Assembly (NCBI GenBank): GCA_023229605.1
Contig: JALNYY010000002.1
Coordinates: 1 to 64,000, forward strand
Length of the DNA: 64,000 nucleotides
Source: Methylobacter sp.
GTDB taxonomy: Bacteria; Pseudomonadota; Gammaproteobacteria; Methylococcales; Methylomonadaceae
Reading direction: 5' to 3'
Shown one piece after another: positions 1 through 7,935 of the stretch (position 1 is its first letter; every line of letters begins with the position of its first letter). A program made the translations under genes and the position numbers. Under the pieces are notes generated by a model. That model made no database searches and was not told where the DNA came from. It saw only the letters and a list, made by a program, of their open reading frames with translations.

Positions 1-64
1 ATACGCTGGAGTCACTCTCTGTAAGCGAATATTCCACGTTGGTTACCGGCATATTGATTTTCAT
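1..64 (-). CDS. PAS-type sensor / chemotaxis protein, N-terminus only
   Basis: The minus strand reads ATG at 64 and stays open to the window edge, giving 21 residues that begin MKINMPVTNVEY. A purine-rich ribosome site (GAAAGAGAAA) lies just upstream. This opening is typical of the PAS domain at the start of Aer-like methyl-accepting chemotaxis proteins, as I recall them. Only the first residues are visible, so the rest of the protein and its signalling domain are inferred. Confidence 0.45.
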   Translation of the reverse strand, partial: MKINMPVTNVEYSLTESDSSV

Positions 65-122
65 GTTAATTTCTCTTTCAAGATAAATGATTTTTCTTTT
101 CCAGCGGTTTTTTTAAATTGCC

Positions 123-545
123 TCAATCCGCCAGCTCCACCCGGTTACGCCCGGCGACCGTGGCGCGATAAAGCGCCTGATCGGCGGCGTCGATAGCGGC
201 TTCCTTGTCCAGCGTCGGAATGGCGCGGGCAACCCCGGCGTTGACGGTTTTGTCTGTGCCGATGCCTACCGGCATTGCCTCGATGGTTTGCCGCAGGCGC
301 TCAGCCAGTCCTTTGGCTTCTTCAAGCCCGGTATCGGGCAGCAACACAGCAAATTCGTCGCCGCCGAGACGGCCCGGCAGATCGTTCGCACGGAGGTTGT
401 TCTGAAGCACGTCAGCTACGGCCTTGAGGCATCTCCGGCAGGGCGGCCGAAGGAATCGTAGACCCGCTTGAAGTGGTTCAGGTCCAGCAGGATCAACGTA
501 AACTCGCCGCCGTAGCGCTTGATGCTGGTAATCGAATTGGCGCCG
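123..545 (-). pseudogene. GGDEF diguanylate cyclase remnant, truncated and frameshifted
   Basis: The minus strand encodes most of a GGDEF domain: LPGRLGGDEFAVLLPDTG, then a C-terminal half ending DQALYRATVAGRNRVELAD. The upstream half (SIKRYGGEFTLILLDLNHF, then a stretch ending GRPAGDA) is in another frame. A small deletion near 425-435 separates the two, because GDA should continue into LKAVADVL. No start or sensory domain remains in front. The family makes cyclic di-GMP from two GTP. This copy is broken and probably inactive. Confidence 0.75.
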
Positions 546-726
546 AAAAGTCATAACTTCAGGCCATCAATCGTAACTTACTCACCGGGGGTAACTAATC
601 CCCGAACCGACACGCCCCCAGCTTGTATGTGACAACCGTTAAGTCAAGGTTAAGGCACGGAAGCTATAGTATTTGCACATCATTGCTGTTTTTTATCCCT
701 CATTTCGACTTTTACCTGAAGGAGAA

Positions 727-1992
727 ATGATAATTCAATTCAATCGGGAACATCTTATGGAAACTCAATCAAACTGGGTAACCACCATTGATAGGATAGT
801 CGATATGGGCTTAAGCCATGGATTGGTGCAGCGCACAACTGAAGACGAAGTTTTCAATGGACGCACCATCTGCTTAAACGGCAGGCATGTGCTGAATTTT
901 GCTCTGTGTAGTTACCTGGGATTAGAACTGGATTCCCGGCTCAAGCAGGGAACTATTGATGCAGTAACCCGCTATGGCACCCAGTTCGCTATATCGAGAG
1001 CCTATATGTCGGCAACGCCTTATGCAGAATTGGAAACACAGTTCGGGGAGTTATTCGAGGGTCATGTGCTGGCGACCCCAACCACGACTCTAGGGCATAT
1101 CGCCGCCTTGCCGGTGCTCATTCAAAAAGGTGATGCGATTATCATCGACCAGATGGCTCACAACAGTGTCCAAACAGCTGCAAAGTTGGTGCAGACGGAA
1201 GGTGTTCCTGTTGAAACTCTGCTTCACTGCAACTTGGAGTTGCTTGAGGAACGAATCCAGTTCCTTAGCAAACAGTATCGTCATGTCTGGTATCTGACTG
1301 ATGGTGTTTATAGCATGTTTGGAGACATGGCTCCGGTAAATGAATTAGGCAAGTTATTAAACCGCTACGAGCAACTGCATCTGTATTTTGACGATGCTCA
1401 CGGCATGAGTTGGATAGGCAAACACGGTAGGGGTTATGTGCTCGATTGCCTGCCTATTCAAGAACGAATGGTTGTTGCGACGTCCCTATGCAAGGCCTAC
1501 GCTGCCGGCGGCGGGGCGCTCATTTTTCCGAATGCACAGATGCATCGATACGTTAAAAACTGCGGCGGGCCTATGATTTTTTCAGGCCCTATCCAGCCCC
1601 CAATGCTTGGTGCCGCTCTTGCCTCGGCCCGCATCCATCTCTCACCGGAGATTAATCGTCTGCAACAGGAGTTACAAGGTCGTATTGCTCTCTGCAATCA
1701 TCTGCTTAAAGAATACGATATACCTGTAGCCTGCAGCTCGCAGTCGCCCATTTTTTACATCAAGTTAGGACTTCCTCACGTTGCAGGCGAAATGGCCAAA
1801 TACCTGCTTGAGGAGGGATTTTACATCAACCACGCTGTTTATCCGGCAGTATCCCGGCGGAAATCGGGTATCCGATTCACTTTGACGCGGCATCTCTCTG
1901 CTGAGGATATTCGCGGTCTGGTTGAGGCAATAGCCCGCAATCTTCCGAGAGCTATGGAAACAAGGCCCAGAAAGGGAGCTTGTAGTTCGTAG
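727..1992 (+). CDS. alpha-oxoamine synthase family aminotransferase (BioF/KBL/CqsA-like)
   Basis: A fold-type I PLP enzyme of about 421 residues. It shows the family's glycine-rich region, a cofactor-binding DDAHG motif and a Schiff-base lysine context ATSLCKAYAAGGG. Members condense an amino acid with an acyl-CoA and release CO2 (8-amino-7-oxononanoate synthase, 2-amino-3-ketobutyrate ligase, serine palmitoyltransferase, CqsA). There are no biotin, haem or threonine-degradation genes beside it, so the substrate cannot be read from context. I place the start at the ATG at 727 after GAAGGAGA, although the spacing is short; ATG 757 is an alternative. A perfect hairpin overlaps the stop region. 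Confidence 0.7.
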   Translation: MIIQFNREHLMETQSNWVTTIDRIVDMGLSHGLVQRTTEDEVFNGRTICLNGRHVLNFALCSYLGLELDSRLKQGTIDAVTRYGTQFAISRAYMSATPYAELETQFGELFEGHVLATPTTTLGHIAALPVLIQKGDAIIIDQMAHNSVQTAAKLVQTEGVPVETLLHCNLELLEERIQFLSKQYRHVWYLTDGVYSMFGDMAPVNELGKLLNRYEQLHLYFDDAHGMSWIGKHGRGYVLDCLPIQERMVVATSLCKAYAAGGGALIFPNAQMHRYVKNCGGPMIFSGPIQPPMLGAALASARIHLSPEINRLQQELQGRIALCNHLLKEYDIPVACSSQSPIFYIKLGLPHVAGEMAKYLLEEGFYINHAVYPAVSRRKSGIRFTLTRHLSAEDIRGLVEAIARNLPRAMETRPRKGACSS

Positions 1993-2021
1993 GATGCGCT
2001 TCGTGCCTCAGCGCATCCTAC
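1989..2021. repeat. 12-bp perfect inverted repeat (terminator-like)
   Basis: GTAGGATGCGCT and AGCGCATCCTAC flank a 9-base loop right at the end of the oxoamine synthase gene. There is no T-run, so it may be a dispersed palindromic repeat rather than a standard terminator. A decayed relative lies at 2651-2680. Confidence 0.7.
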
Positions 2022-2181
2022 AGCCCTGAAACTCTGTTAAGCTCCCATTCATTTCATGCAGGGATAATCTTAACCAACCATAATTGCTTAGAAAATAGCC
2101 AGTTGGCGTCAAACCCAAGCTCAAAGCTTGTGAGAAAGTTTATTTTATTAATTCAAATGATTGCCTTTTTTGGGGAAAAAC

Positions 2182-2571
2182 ATGAAAAAAAATAGTTTAT
2201 CAACACTGTTGGTGCTTTCTGCATTAGCCACTGGGTGCGCATCGATGAGTGGTTGGCGTCCGATTGTCGATTCGCGCATGGATCAACATCCGGAAACCGC
2301 TCAGCGCGACATGCTAGAGTGCAAGGCACTGGCAGATCAAGCATCGGATATCACGAAAGAAGTCGGCATGGGCGCAGGTGTTGGTGCTGTTACCGGCGCG
2401 GCTGGCGGTGCAGCTGTTGGCGCTATCGCGGGTAGTGCTGCCACAGGTGCAGCGGGTGGTGCTATTTTGGCCATTCCCGCTGGATTGTGGAAAGGTTATG
2501 AGGCCAACGAGGACTTTAAACGATCATTCAAAACATGTATGCGTCAGCGCGGCCATACACTGGTCAACTAA
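2182..2571 (+). CDS. glycine-zipper lipoprotein
   Basis: This 129-residue protein starts at ATG 2182, after a GGGG ribosome site. It has a signal peptide with lipobox LSALATGC, so it is probably lipidated and held in the outer membrane or periplasm. Residues about 60-105 are a run of small residues (GAGVGAVTGAAGGAAVGAIAG), the glycine-zipper pattern known from Rcs-type and Slp/OmpA-associated lipoproteins. Two further cysteines (LECKALAD and KTCMRQRGH) could form a disulfide. The specific function is unknown. Confidence 0.75.
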   Translation: MKKNSLSTLLVLSALATGCASMSGWRPIVDSRMDQHPETAQRDMLECKALADQASDITKEVGMGAGVGAVTGAAGGAAVGAIAGSAATGAAGGAILAIPAGLWKGYEANEDFKRSFKTCMRQRGHTLVN

Positions 2572-2650
2572 AGGCAACCTTGAAAATCGCCATTTTTGTC
2601 GAAGTAGCCCGTGGGATGCGCTAAACAAAGTGAAGCGCATCGTTCGCGAT

Positions 2651-2680
2651 TGATGCGCTTCGTACCTCAGCACAACCTAC
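2651..2680. repeat. degenerate copy of the 1989-2021 hairpin repeat
   Basis: TGATGCGCTTCGTACCTCAG matches the left arm and loop of the hairpin at 1989-2021. The right arm has diverged (CACAACCTAC). An extra half-copy (GTGGGATGCGCT) lies upstream near 2612. Confidence 0.55.
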
Positions 2681-2711
2681 GGTTCTTTTTTCGATATTAG
2701 GTGACTTAGGT

Positions 2712-2840
2712 ATGATGGATATAGATGGACTTAATCGAGTAATTGCTCGCTCCGAAGAATTTGAGGGCGAATTATTTCAATTACTTGAATCATCGCCATT
2801 CTCAAGCAATAACAAAAACGCTGCAATTCTTGCAATGTAA
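2712..2840 (+). CDS. small open frame, 42 residues, uncertain
   Basis: An ATG at 2712 opens a 42-codon frame starting MMDIDGLNRVIARSEEF. It is acidic and has no recognisable domain. No clear ribosome site precedes it and it sits among repeat debris, so it may not be translated. Confidence 0.2.
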   Translation: MMDIDGLNRVIARSEEFEGELFQLLESSPFSSNNKNAAILAM

Positions 2841-2891
2841 TAGTTCAGGCTTAATCTGACCGACACGTCTAAAAAACCAGTAACTGTCAGA

Positions 2892-3137
2892 TTAGGTTTG
2901 AACCTCTATATCCAGCGTTGATATTACCCGAGCTGACATGTCGGTACAGCGCGTAGTTGCTTGAAAACAGCTGGACGTTATGCCTGTCGACCAAGTGTTG
3001 CACTTGAAAAAGCGGCACAGCCATTTTTATCCCGAAGTCTTTTACCTCCTTGCTGCGGGATACAATACAGCCGTCGTTGTTGCCCGCTACGGCAACCGGT
3101 ACGCCGATCAGGCCAGGCCGGAAGAGACGCTACCTAA
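2892..3137 (-). pseudogene. umuC: umuC (Y-family DNA polymerase V) remnant
   Basis: The minus strand encodes the early part of UmuC: RPGLIGVPVAVAGNNDGCIV, then SRSKEVKDFGIKMAVPLF and VQLFSSNYALYR. After YALYR the frame breaks, and the next frame continues MSARVISTLDIEV before a stop. A small deletion at about 2935-2945 explains this. The true N-terminus and the whole C-terminal two thirds are missing. UmuC with UmuD' performs translesion synthesis; this fragment cannot. Confidence 0.8.
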
Positions 3138-3237
3138 TATCATGCGAACGATGTATTTCGTGACCGCTTGCTCTATTCGTTAGCACATTCAATTCTTCAA
3201 GCTGCCATCTCTTTGTCTCATTGTTAAACTGAAAGGC

Positions 3238-3266
3238 TTGACATTGCCATAGTGCGTCTATAGAAT
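3238..3266 (+). promoter_or_regulatory. sigma-70 promoter of the cold-shock gene
   Basis: TTGACA (3238-3243) and TAGAAT (3261-3266) are separated by exactly 17 bases. Transcription would start near 3273 and leave a leader of about 145 bases before the csp start codon. Long leaders are usual for cold-shock mRNAs and act in temperature control in E. coli cspA. Confidence 0.75.
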
Positions 3267-3416
3267 GACCTCAGCTTGAAATTGTTTTACCGTTATGCTT
3301 ACCGTTACGAAGTTCTTCATGTAATTGTTCTTCCGTTATCATTAAGTAATTCTTTAATTTCCCAGCTCTATCGGCCTTTATAAGGCTTCAATTACTACAA
3401 ATTAGGATTACATAAA

Positions 3417-3617
3417 ATGACTACAGGTATAGTTAAATGGTTTAACGCTGAAAAAGGCTTTGGTTTCATTCAGCAAGAAAACGGCCCAGATGTTTTTGTT
3501 CACTTTCGCAACATTAACAGCTCCGGCTTTAAATCTCTTGATGAAGGACAAAAAGTACAGTTTACTGTCACTCAAGGACAAAAAGGCCCGCAAGCAGAAG
3601 AAGTAACAATCATCTAA
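3417..3617 (+). CDS. cold-shock protein, CspA family
   Basis: A 66-residue single cold-shock domain. RNP1 is seen as KGFGFI and RNP2 as VFVHF, in the typical order after GIVKWFNAEKG. Such proteins bind single-stranded RNA/DNA and melt secondary structure in mRNAs. The length and motifs are canonical. It stands alone with its own promoter, long leader and terminator. Confidence 0.95.
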   Translation: MTTGIVKWFNAEKGFGFIQQENGPDVFVHFRNINSSGFKSLDEGQKVQFTVTQGQKGPQAEEVTII

Positions 3618-3632
3618 TTGCACGGCAAAATC

Positions 3633-3665
3633 AACCGTAGCTCTTTCGGGGCTACGGTTTTTTTA
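3633..3665 (+). terminator. rho-independent terminator of the cold-shock gene
   Basis: AACCGTAGC and GCTACGGTT pair perfectly around a 9-base loop and run into a string of T, 15 bases after the csp stop. Confidence 0.9.
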
Positions 3666-3764
3666 TGCCTGTCGATAAAACGAGTCAACAGATTCTTGCT
3701 GTTACTCTGATGTGATCAAGGTGTGTTGTTCGACCGCATGTTTTTTTGATTGCCGACTCTACGT

Positions 3765-4067
3765 TCAAGCAAACAATATCTGGTAGTAGCGCTTGTCGTC
3801 AGCAGCCGGATTGCCTGATGATACAGGCACCATGCTCCATTGGTGCTGTCCCAATGCCGGATGCTCGATTATATAATTATCCTGCAACAATGCCACATCG
3901 GGCGGCCCGATAAAAATCAGGGACAGCGGGGTACGGAATTGTTCCGGCCGGTTGCCGCGGGGCAGTTCCGTCGCTTCGCTTAATTGCACTTCGATCAGGC
4001 CTGCTTGCGTGTGTACCATGAAGTTTGCGCCCACCAGCGGAGCGAATTGTTCAAGACCAAGATTCAT
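3765..4067 (-). CDS. DUF6916 family protein
   Basis: A 100-residue protein of unknown function beginning MNLGLEQFAPLVGANFMV, with the IFIGPPDVALLQDNYIIEHPAL pattern split over its middle. It starts at ATG 4067, after an AGGA ribosome site. By recollection it fits the DUF6916 family, often found beside tail-collar and DUF4347/LEPR-XLL genes, as here. It is divergent from the acetyltransferase gene. A structural or chaperone role in surface-protein assembly is speculation. Confidence 0.6.
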   Translation of the reverse strand: MNLGLEQFAPLVGANFMVHTQAGLIEVQLSEATELPRGNRPEQFRTPLSLIFIGPPDVALLQDNYIIEHPALGQHQWSMVPVSSGNPAADDKRYYQILFA

Positions 4068-4155
4068 AGCTATCCTTTAATATAGAGAGTTGCATCGAAA
4101 GTCGACGACGCGCATGATAGCAGAAAAAATATTTTAAACTTCGTAAAAAGATTTG

Positions 4156-4647
4156 ATGGATATGCCGCCGCCCGATTTTAATTTGCGTCCCGTTCATGAG
4201 CATGATCAAGAATTTATCGCCACGCTATATCGTTCGACCCGCGATGATTTGCTCGGGCTGCCGATGGACCCCGTCTTTATCGATAATTTGATCCGATCCC
4301 AGCAACAAATTCAGGCGCTTGGGGTGCAGCAGAACTACCCGAACGCCCAAACCAAAGTACTCGAATATCAAGGTCGGTTGCTGGGACGCATGATATTCGA
4401 GCATGTTGCCGGCGACATGCGCCTGATCGACATCGCAGTCTTGCCTGGCGCTCAAAGACAGGGTGTGGCGCGTTATATGTTGCAGCATCTTCAGCAGTTG
4501 GCCGGTGCGCATCAGGCCAGCTTGAGTTTGTGCGTGTTCAAAAATAATCTCAAGGCACGCAAGCTCTATCTTTCTGCCGGCTTTCAAATTGTTGACGAAG
4601 ACGAAATCAGCGAACAAATGTGCTGGCGAGCCGGAGCGGCGGCATGA
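4156..4647 (+). CDS. GNAT family N-acetyltransferase
   Basis: This 163-residue protein has the GNAT acetyl-CoA signature around VLPGAQRQGVARYMLQHL (motif A, Q/RxxGxA). The usual C-terminal strand-helix follows (LCVFKNNLKARKLYLSAGF). It would transfer an acetyl group to an amine; the acceptor is unknown. The ATG at 4156 is preferred to the TTG one codon earlier. Its last codons overlap the next gene's start, so the two are probably translated together. Confidence 0.85.
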   Translation: MDMPPPDFNLRPVHEHDQEFIATLYRSTRDDLLGLPMDPVFIDNLIRSQQQIQALGVQQNYPNAQTKVLEYQGRLLGRMIFEHVAGDMRLIDIAVLPGAQRQGVARYMLQHLQQLAGAHQASLSLCVFKNNLKARKLYLSAGFQIVDEDEISEQMCWRAGAAA

Positions 4648-5351
4648 AGCAGGCTACCCGCCATTTGCGTTTGCCGTTTGAATTCGACCTGGCCGCATTG
4701 CAAGCCGATTTGCAGAGCTTATTGCCGGACCAATGGGTGCCTCATTACAATGCCCAGGCCGGCGACGGGTATTGGCATTGTCAGGCATTGCGTTCATCCC
4801 AGGGGCGTGGCGACGATATTCTGGCATTTTCGAATAACCAGTTCCTGGATACCCCATTATTGGCGCGCTGCCCTTATTTCCAGCAAGTCCTGCAACGCTT
4901 CAAATGCGAAACCTGCTCCGTGCGCCTGATGGCATTGGCGCCCGGCGGCGTCATCAGCGAACATACCGATGCCGGGACCAATTTTGAAGACGGCGTAGCG
5001 CGCTTGCATATCCCCATTATCACCGACCCTGATGTGTTGTTCTGGCTGGATGACGAACCGGTTCATTTTGCAGTAGGCGGCACTTGGTACATGAATGCCA
5101 ATTGCCGGCACCGGGTTGAAAATCGTAGTGCGGTGCATCGCATTCATTTGGTGCTCGATTGCATCCCGAATCAATGGTTGGCCGATATTTTTAATGCGGC
5201 AGGTTTTATTGCCAATCCCGAGCCGAAGTATGGCGACCCCAGTATTACCGACGCAAATGTGCTGGAGATTATTGCTGAATTGCGGCACAGGGGCACAGCG
5301 GCGGCGCTGCATTTGGCCGGCCGATTGGCCGCTGTGCGGCACGGCCAATAA
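4644..5351 (+). CDS. aspartyl/asparaginyl beta-hydroxylase-like Fe(II)/2-oxoglutarate oxygenase
   Basis: A 235-residue protein of the Asp/Asn beta-hydroxylase domain family. The iron-binding HxD appears in SEHTDAGTNFEDG and the distal histidine in NANCRHRVENRS, followed by the arginine-containing strand that binds 2-oxoglutarate (HRIHLVLD). The family hydroxylates Asp/Asn/Arg side chains of proteins or small molecules. The start at 4644 overlaps the acetyltransferase by four bases. Its position beside sulfotransferases and a giant exported protein hints at protein modification, but this is inference. Confidence 0.8.
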   Translation: MKQATRHLRLPFEFDLAALQADLQSLLPDQWVPHYNAQAGDGYWHCQALRSSQGRGDDILAFSNNQFLDTPLLARCPYFQQVLQRFKCETCSVRLMALAPGGVISEHTDAGTNFEDGVARLHIPIITDPDVLFWLDDEPVHFAVGGTWYMNANCRHRVENRSAVHRIHLVLDCIPNQWLADIFNAAGFIANPEPKYGDPSITDANVLEIIAELRHRGTAAALHLAGRLAAVRHGQ

Positions 5352-5744
5352 ACAACCGACACAACACCGGCCGAAGCTGAGTTTTGTCGCTACATAAAAA
5401 GGCTTGCACAATGTAACGTTCATGTTGAGTTATCGTTCGGCCGATGAAGCGGAAACGGCTGGTCGCCGCAATTCGCCCCTGATCTTTTTTGTTTTCTTTA
5501 ATATATCAATCTGGTATCGTTCTGCCCCGGTCGGCCGACTATTTGACTAGAATTAAACAGTCTGAACTATACCTGCTGGCTTTTCCAATTTGGTAAAAAT
5601 GAACTGCACTGATGAGTTAATCTACGTTGTGGTTTTGTCTGGTCAATTGGAATTTAAGTAATTGTATTATTAGTAACTAATCTTATCGAGCGGCGGTTTA
5701 TTATCGTTGTATCTTAATCATGTACAGTAAAACAGGAGTTTATT
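5352..5744. other. intergenic stretch with a candidate promoter
   Basis: No gene is seen. A weak sigma-70 candidate lies at 5543-5571: TTGACT, 17 bases, then ACTATA. It would give a leader of about 165 bases for the tail-collar gene, which has a good ribosome site (CAGGAG) at about 5731. AT-rich sequence fills the rest. Confidence 0.35.
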
Positions 5745-6437
5745 ATGGATGCATTTATGGGAACCATTATGGCAGTGGGATTTAATTTCGCGCCAAGAGG
5801 CTGGGCTTTTTGCAATGGTCAACTATTGCCGATTTCTCAAAATTCGGCGATGTTTGCGCTGTTGGGCACGATGTATGGCGGAGATGGGCAAAGTACTTTT
5901 GGCTTGCCCGATCTGCGCGGTCGGGTCGTCGTTGGTTCACAGGATTATGGGCCTGGCTTGGCGCCGGTTCAGCAGGGCGAAAAGGCAGGTACAAATAATG
6001 TAACGATTATCGGTAACGGCGCAGTATCAATAAGCCTCACTTCGGCCAATTTGCCTCCACATACACATCCGGCGTCGATGAGCTTAAACGGCTTAAGCGC
6101 CACTACCGATATTAGCATCGATACCACTGCTCATGCCGCCCCACCAGCGACAACCGCTTTTACAGCCGGCAGCACCTTGACCAGTTCTTCAGCTGGAGGC
6201 CCAACCAGTGCCGCGATCTATTTGCCGCCCACCACTGCGCAAGCGACTCCGGCCTCGCTGGGCGGCGTCACCACCACGGTGACGGGTACCGGCGCAGTAA
6301 CGGTAGGCGCCAATACCGGCGGTGGGCAAGCGTTGGCCGCCCCCGTCCAAACCCAAGCCTTAGCTAGCATCATGCAACCTTATCTGGGGCTTAACTACAT
6401 AATTTGTCTGCAAGGTATTTTCCCCTCCAGAAATTAA
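5745..6437 (+). CDS. phage tail collar domain protein (microcystin-dependent protein MdpB-like)
   Basis: This 230-residue protein has the collar domain near the N-terminus: MGTIMAVGFNFAPRGWAFCNGQLL, split around residues 5-28, then FALLGTMYGGDGQSTFGLPDLRGR. A Ser/Thr/Ala-rich middle and a short beta-rich end (MQPYLGLNYIICLQGIFPSRN in part) follow. Stand-alone collar proteins are common in environmental bacteria and are thought to form trimeric fibre-like structures; their function is poorly known. It is followed by a sulfotransferase-like gene on the same strand 50 bases later. Confidence 0.85.
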   Translation: MDAFMGTIMAVGFNFAPRGWAFCNGQLLPISQNSAMFALLGTMYGGDGQSTFGLPDLRGRVVVGSQDYGPGLAPVQQGEKAGTNNVTIIGNGAVSISLTSANLPPHTHPASMSLNGLSATTDISIDTTAHAAPPATTAFTAGSTLTSSSAGGPTSAAIYLPPTTAQATPASLGGVTTTVTGTGAVTVGANTGGGQALAAPVQTQALASIMQPYLGLNYIICLQGIFPSRN

Positions 6438-6487
6438 GCCGGTTCGGCGCGGTCAGGCCGCGCCTTCCTCTTTATCTATCCTATCCC

Positions 6488-7432
6488 ATGCTGAATGAAC
6501 GGCATTTATTACGCGGCCAGCCTGTTGCGGCTGGTGCTGTGGCATCATTACGCAATTGGTTTCCGGTGACCCTGCAAGGCCGAGAAATCGTTTGGCGGCA
6601 TGTGCCGGACCGCTTTACCGCTTCGTTCTTCGCCGATACGCTGCAACAGCAGGATCCGGCGCAGCGTTACATCTGCCGTACAGAATTCGATTGGCTGACG
6701 CGTCTGGAACCGGCGCTGACGCCGAGCGCGTTTATTTTTCACACCTCGCGTTGCGGTTCTACCTTGCTAACCCAATTATTGGTAACCCTGTCCCGCTGTA
6801 TTGTGATGTCTGAACCGCCAATCGTCGATGCATTCTTGCGACGGCATCAAACGGAGCCCGAAGCCAGTGGCGGCAGCGTCGGCCTGAGGCAATTGATTCT
6901 GGCTCTCGGGCAACAACGCAGTCCCGAGGAAACTCATTTTTTTATCAAACTCGATAGCTGGCATATTCAGTTTTTGCCGATACTGCGTGCGGCTTTCCCT
7001 GATACGCCATGCTGGTTTCTCTACCGCGAACCGGAAGCCATACTCGCATCCCATCAACGCCAGCGTGGGCCGCAGATGGTGCCCGGCATGGTCGCCACGC
7101 TGGCGACAGGAACATTGGAGGCGGGGGATTTGGACGGCTATTGCGCCAAGATTTTGGCCGGATTTTTCGAAGCGGCGCTCGCCAATGTGGGGCACCTGCA
7201 ATTAATCAATTACCGGCAATTACCGGACATCCTATGGCAAGACCTGCTGCCCCGGCAAGGTCTCGATTGCACGTCGGAGGAGCTGGCGCGCATGCGGCAA
7301 CGGGCCGGTTTTAATGCCAAAAGCCGGGGCATCCGGTTCAGCGCAGATGTGACGCCGGCCTCATCGCATCCGATACTTCAGCAACGGGTCGCGCCGCTTT
7401 ATGCGCAGCTCGAAGAACGCCGTTTAGCATAG
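6488..7432 (+). CDS. sulfotransferase-like protein
   Basis: A 314-residue protein starting at ATG 6488. The 5'-phosphosulfate-binding loop of sulfotransferases is seen in IFHTSRCGSTLLTQLL, and a second segment fits the 3'-phosphate-binding strand-helix (CWFLYREPEAILASH). Such enzymes move sulfate from PAPS to an alcohol or amine, including tyrosine. It follows the collar protein and may belong to the same transcript. A second, unrelated-looking sulfotransferase lies 500 bases on. Confidence 0.7.
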   Translation: MLNERHLLRGQPVAAGAVASLRNWFPVTLQGREIVWRHVPDRFTASFFADTLQQQDPAQRYICRTEFDWLTRLEPALTPSAFIFHTSRCGSTLLTQLLVTLSRCIVMSEPPIVDAFLRRHQTEPEASGGSVGLRQLILALGQQRSPEETHFFIKLDSWHIQFLPILRAAFPDTPCWFLYREPEAILASHQRQRGPQMVPGMVATLATGTLEAGDLDGYCAKILAGFFEAALANVGHLQLINYRQLPDILWQDLLPRQGLDCTSEELARMRQRAGFNAKSRGIRFSADVTPASSHPILQQRVAPLYAQLEERRLA

Positions 7433-7449
7433 AGCGTTTGTGGTACCTC

Positions 7450-7708
7450 GTTCCCACGCGTTGCGTCGCTGCCATTAAGCATAAGCACAATGGACATCGT
7501 AGGGGCGGGCCGCGCCCGCGACATTTGGGCGGCGATTACAGAATTGTAGCTACTTCATCGCGGGCATGGCCCGCCCCTACAGCACTTAACTTAATGGCAG
7601 TGACGCAGCCCGTGGGAACACAGCCAATGCACGCTGAGCCGTGAACTGCAAGCTGCGGTAATACGTCGAAATAAGCCTTTCCAAATACAGGACGCAACGC
7701 GTGGGAAT
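7450..7708. repeat. nested inverted-repeat element
   Basis: Outer arms at 7450-7479 and 7590-7619 are inverted copies with about 3 mismatches in 30 bases (GTTCCCACGCGTTGCGTC and its complement). Inner arms are perfect (GTAGGGGCGGGCC at 7499-7511, GGCCCGCCCCTAC at 7568-7580). A third partial copy of the outer arm (GACGCAACGCGTGGGAAT) lies at 7691-7708. The interval 7433-7935 holds no convincing gene. The layout suggests a mobile or REP-like palindromic element inserted into another. Confidence 0.75.
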
Positions 7709-7935
7709 GAAAAAAAGATGCTCATTCCGAATCCGGCATAAACATGTGTATCCTTGGGTTTGCCGCCTTGAGAAGAGGAGGTCTCGGTTATCTGCATAGC
7801 AATGATGGTAAAGCGCGATCCGCTGGATGCAGCTATAATCAATAAATTGTGTTGTAACATCGAAACCAGATGTTATTATTAATACAGAGAGTTAAGTATT
7901 TTTTCCGTTAGAGTTTTATCATCGCGTTTAAAACT

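Noticed and set aside
2980..3183. Plus-strand 67-codon frame.
   Set aside because: It lies opposite the umuC remnant, whose minus-strand motifs explain the openness.
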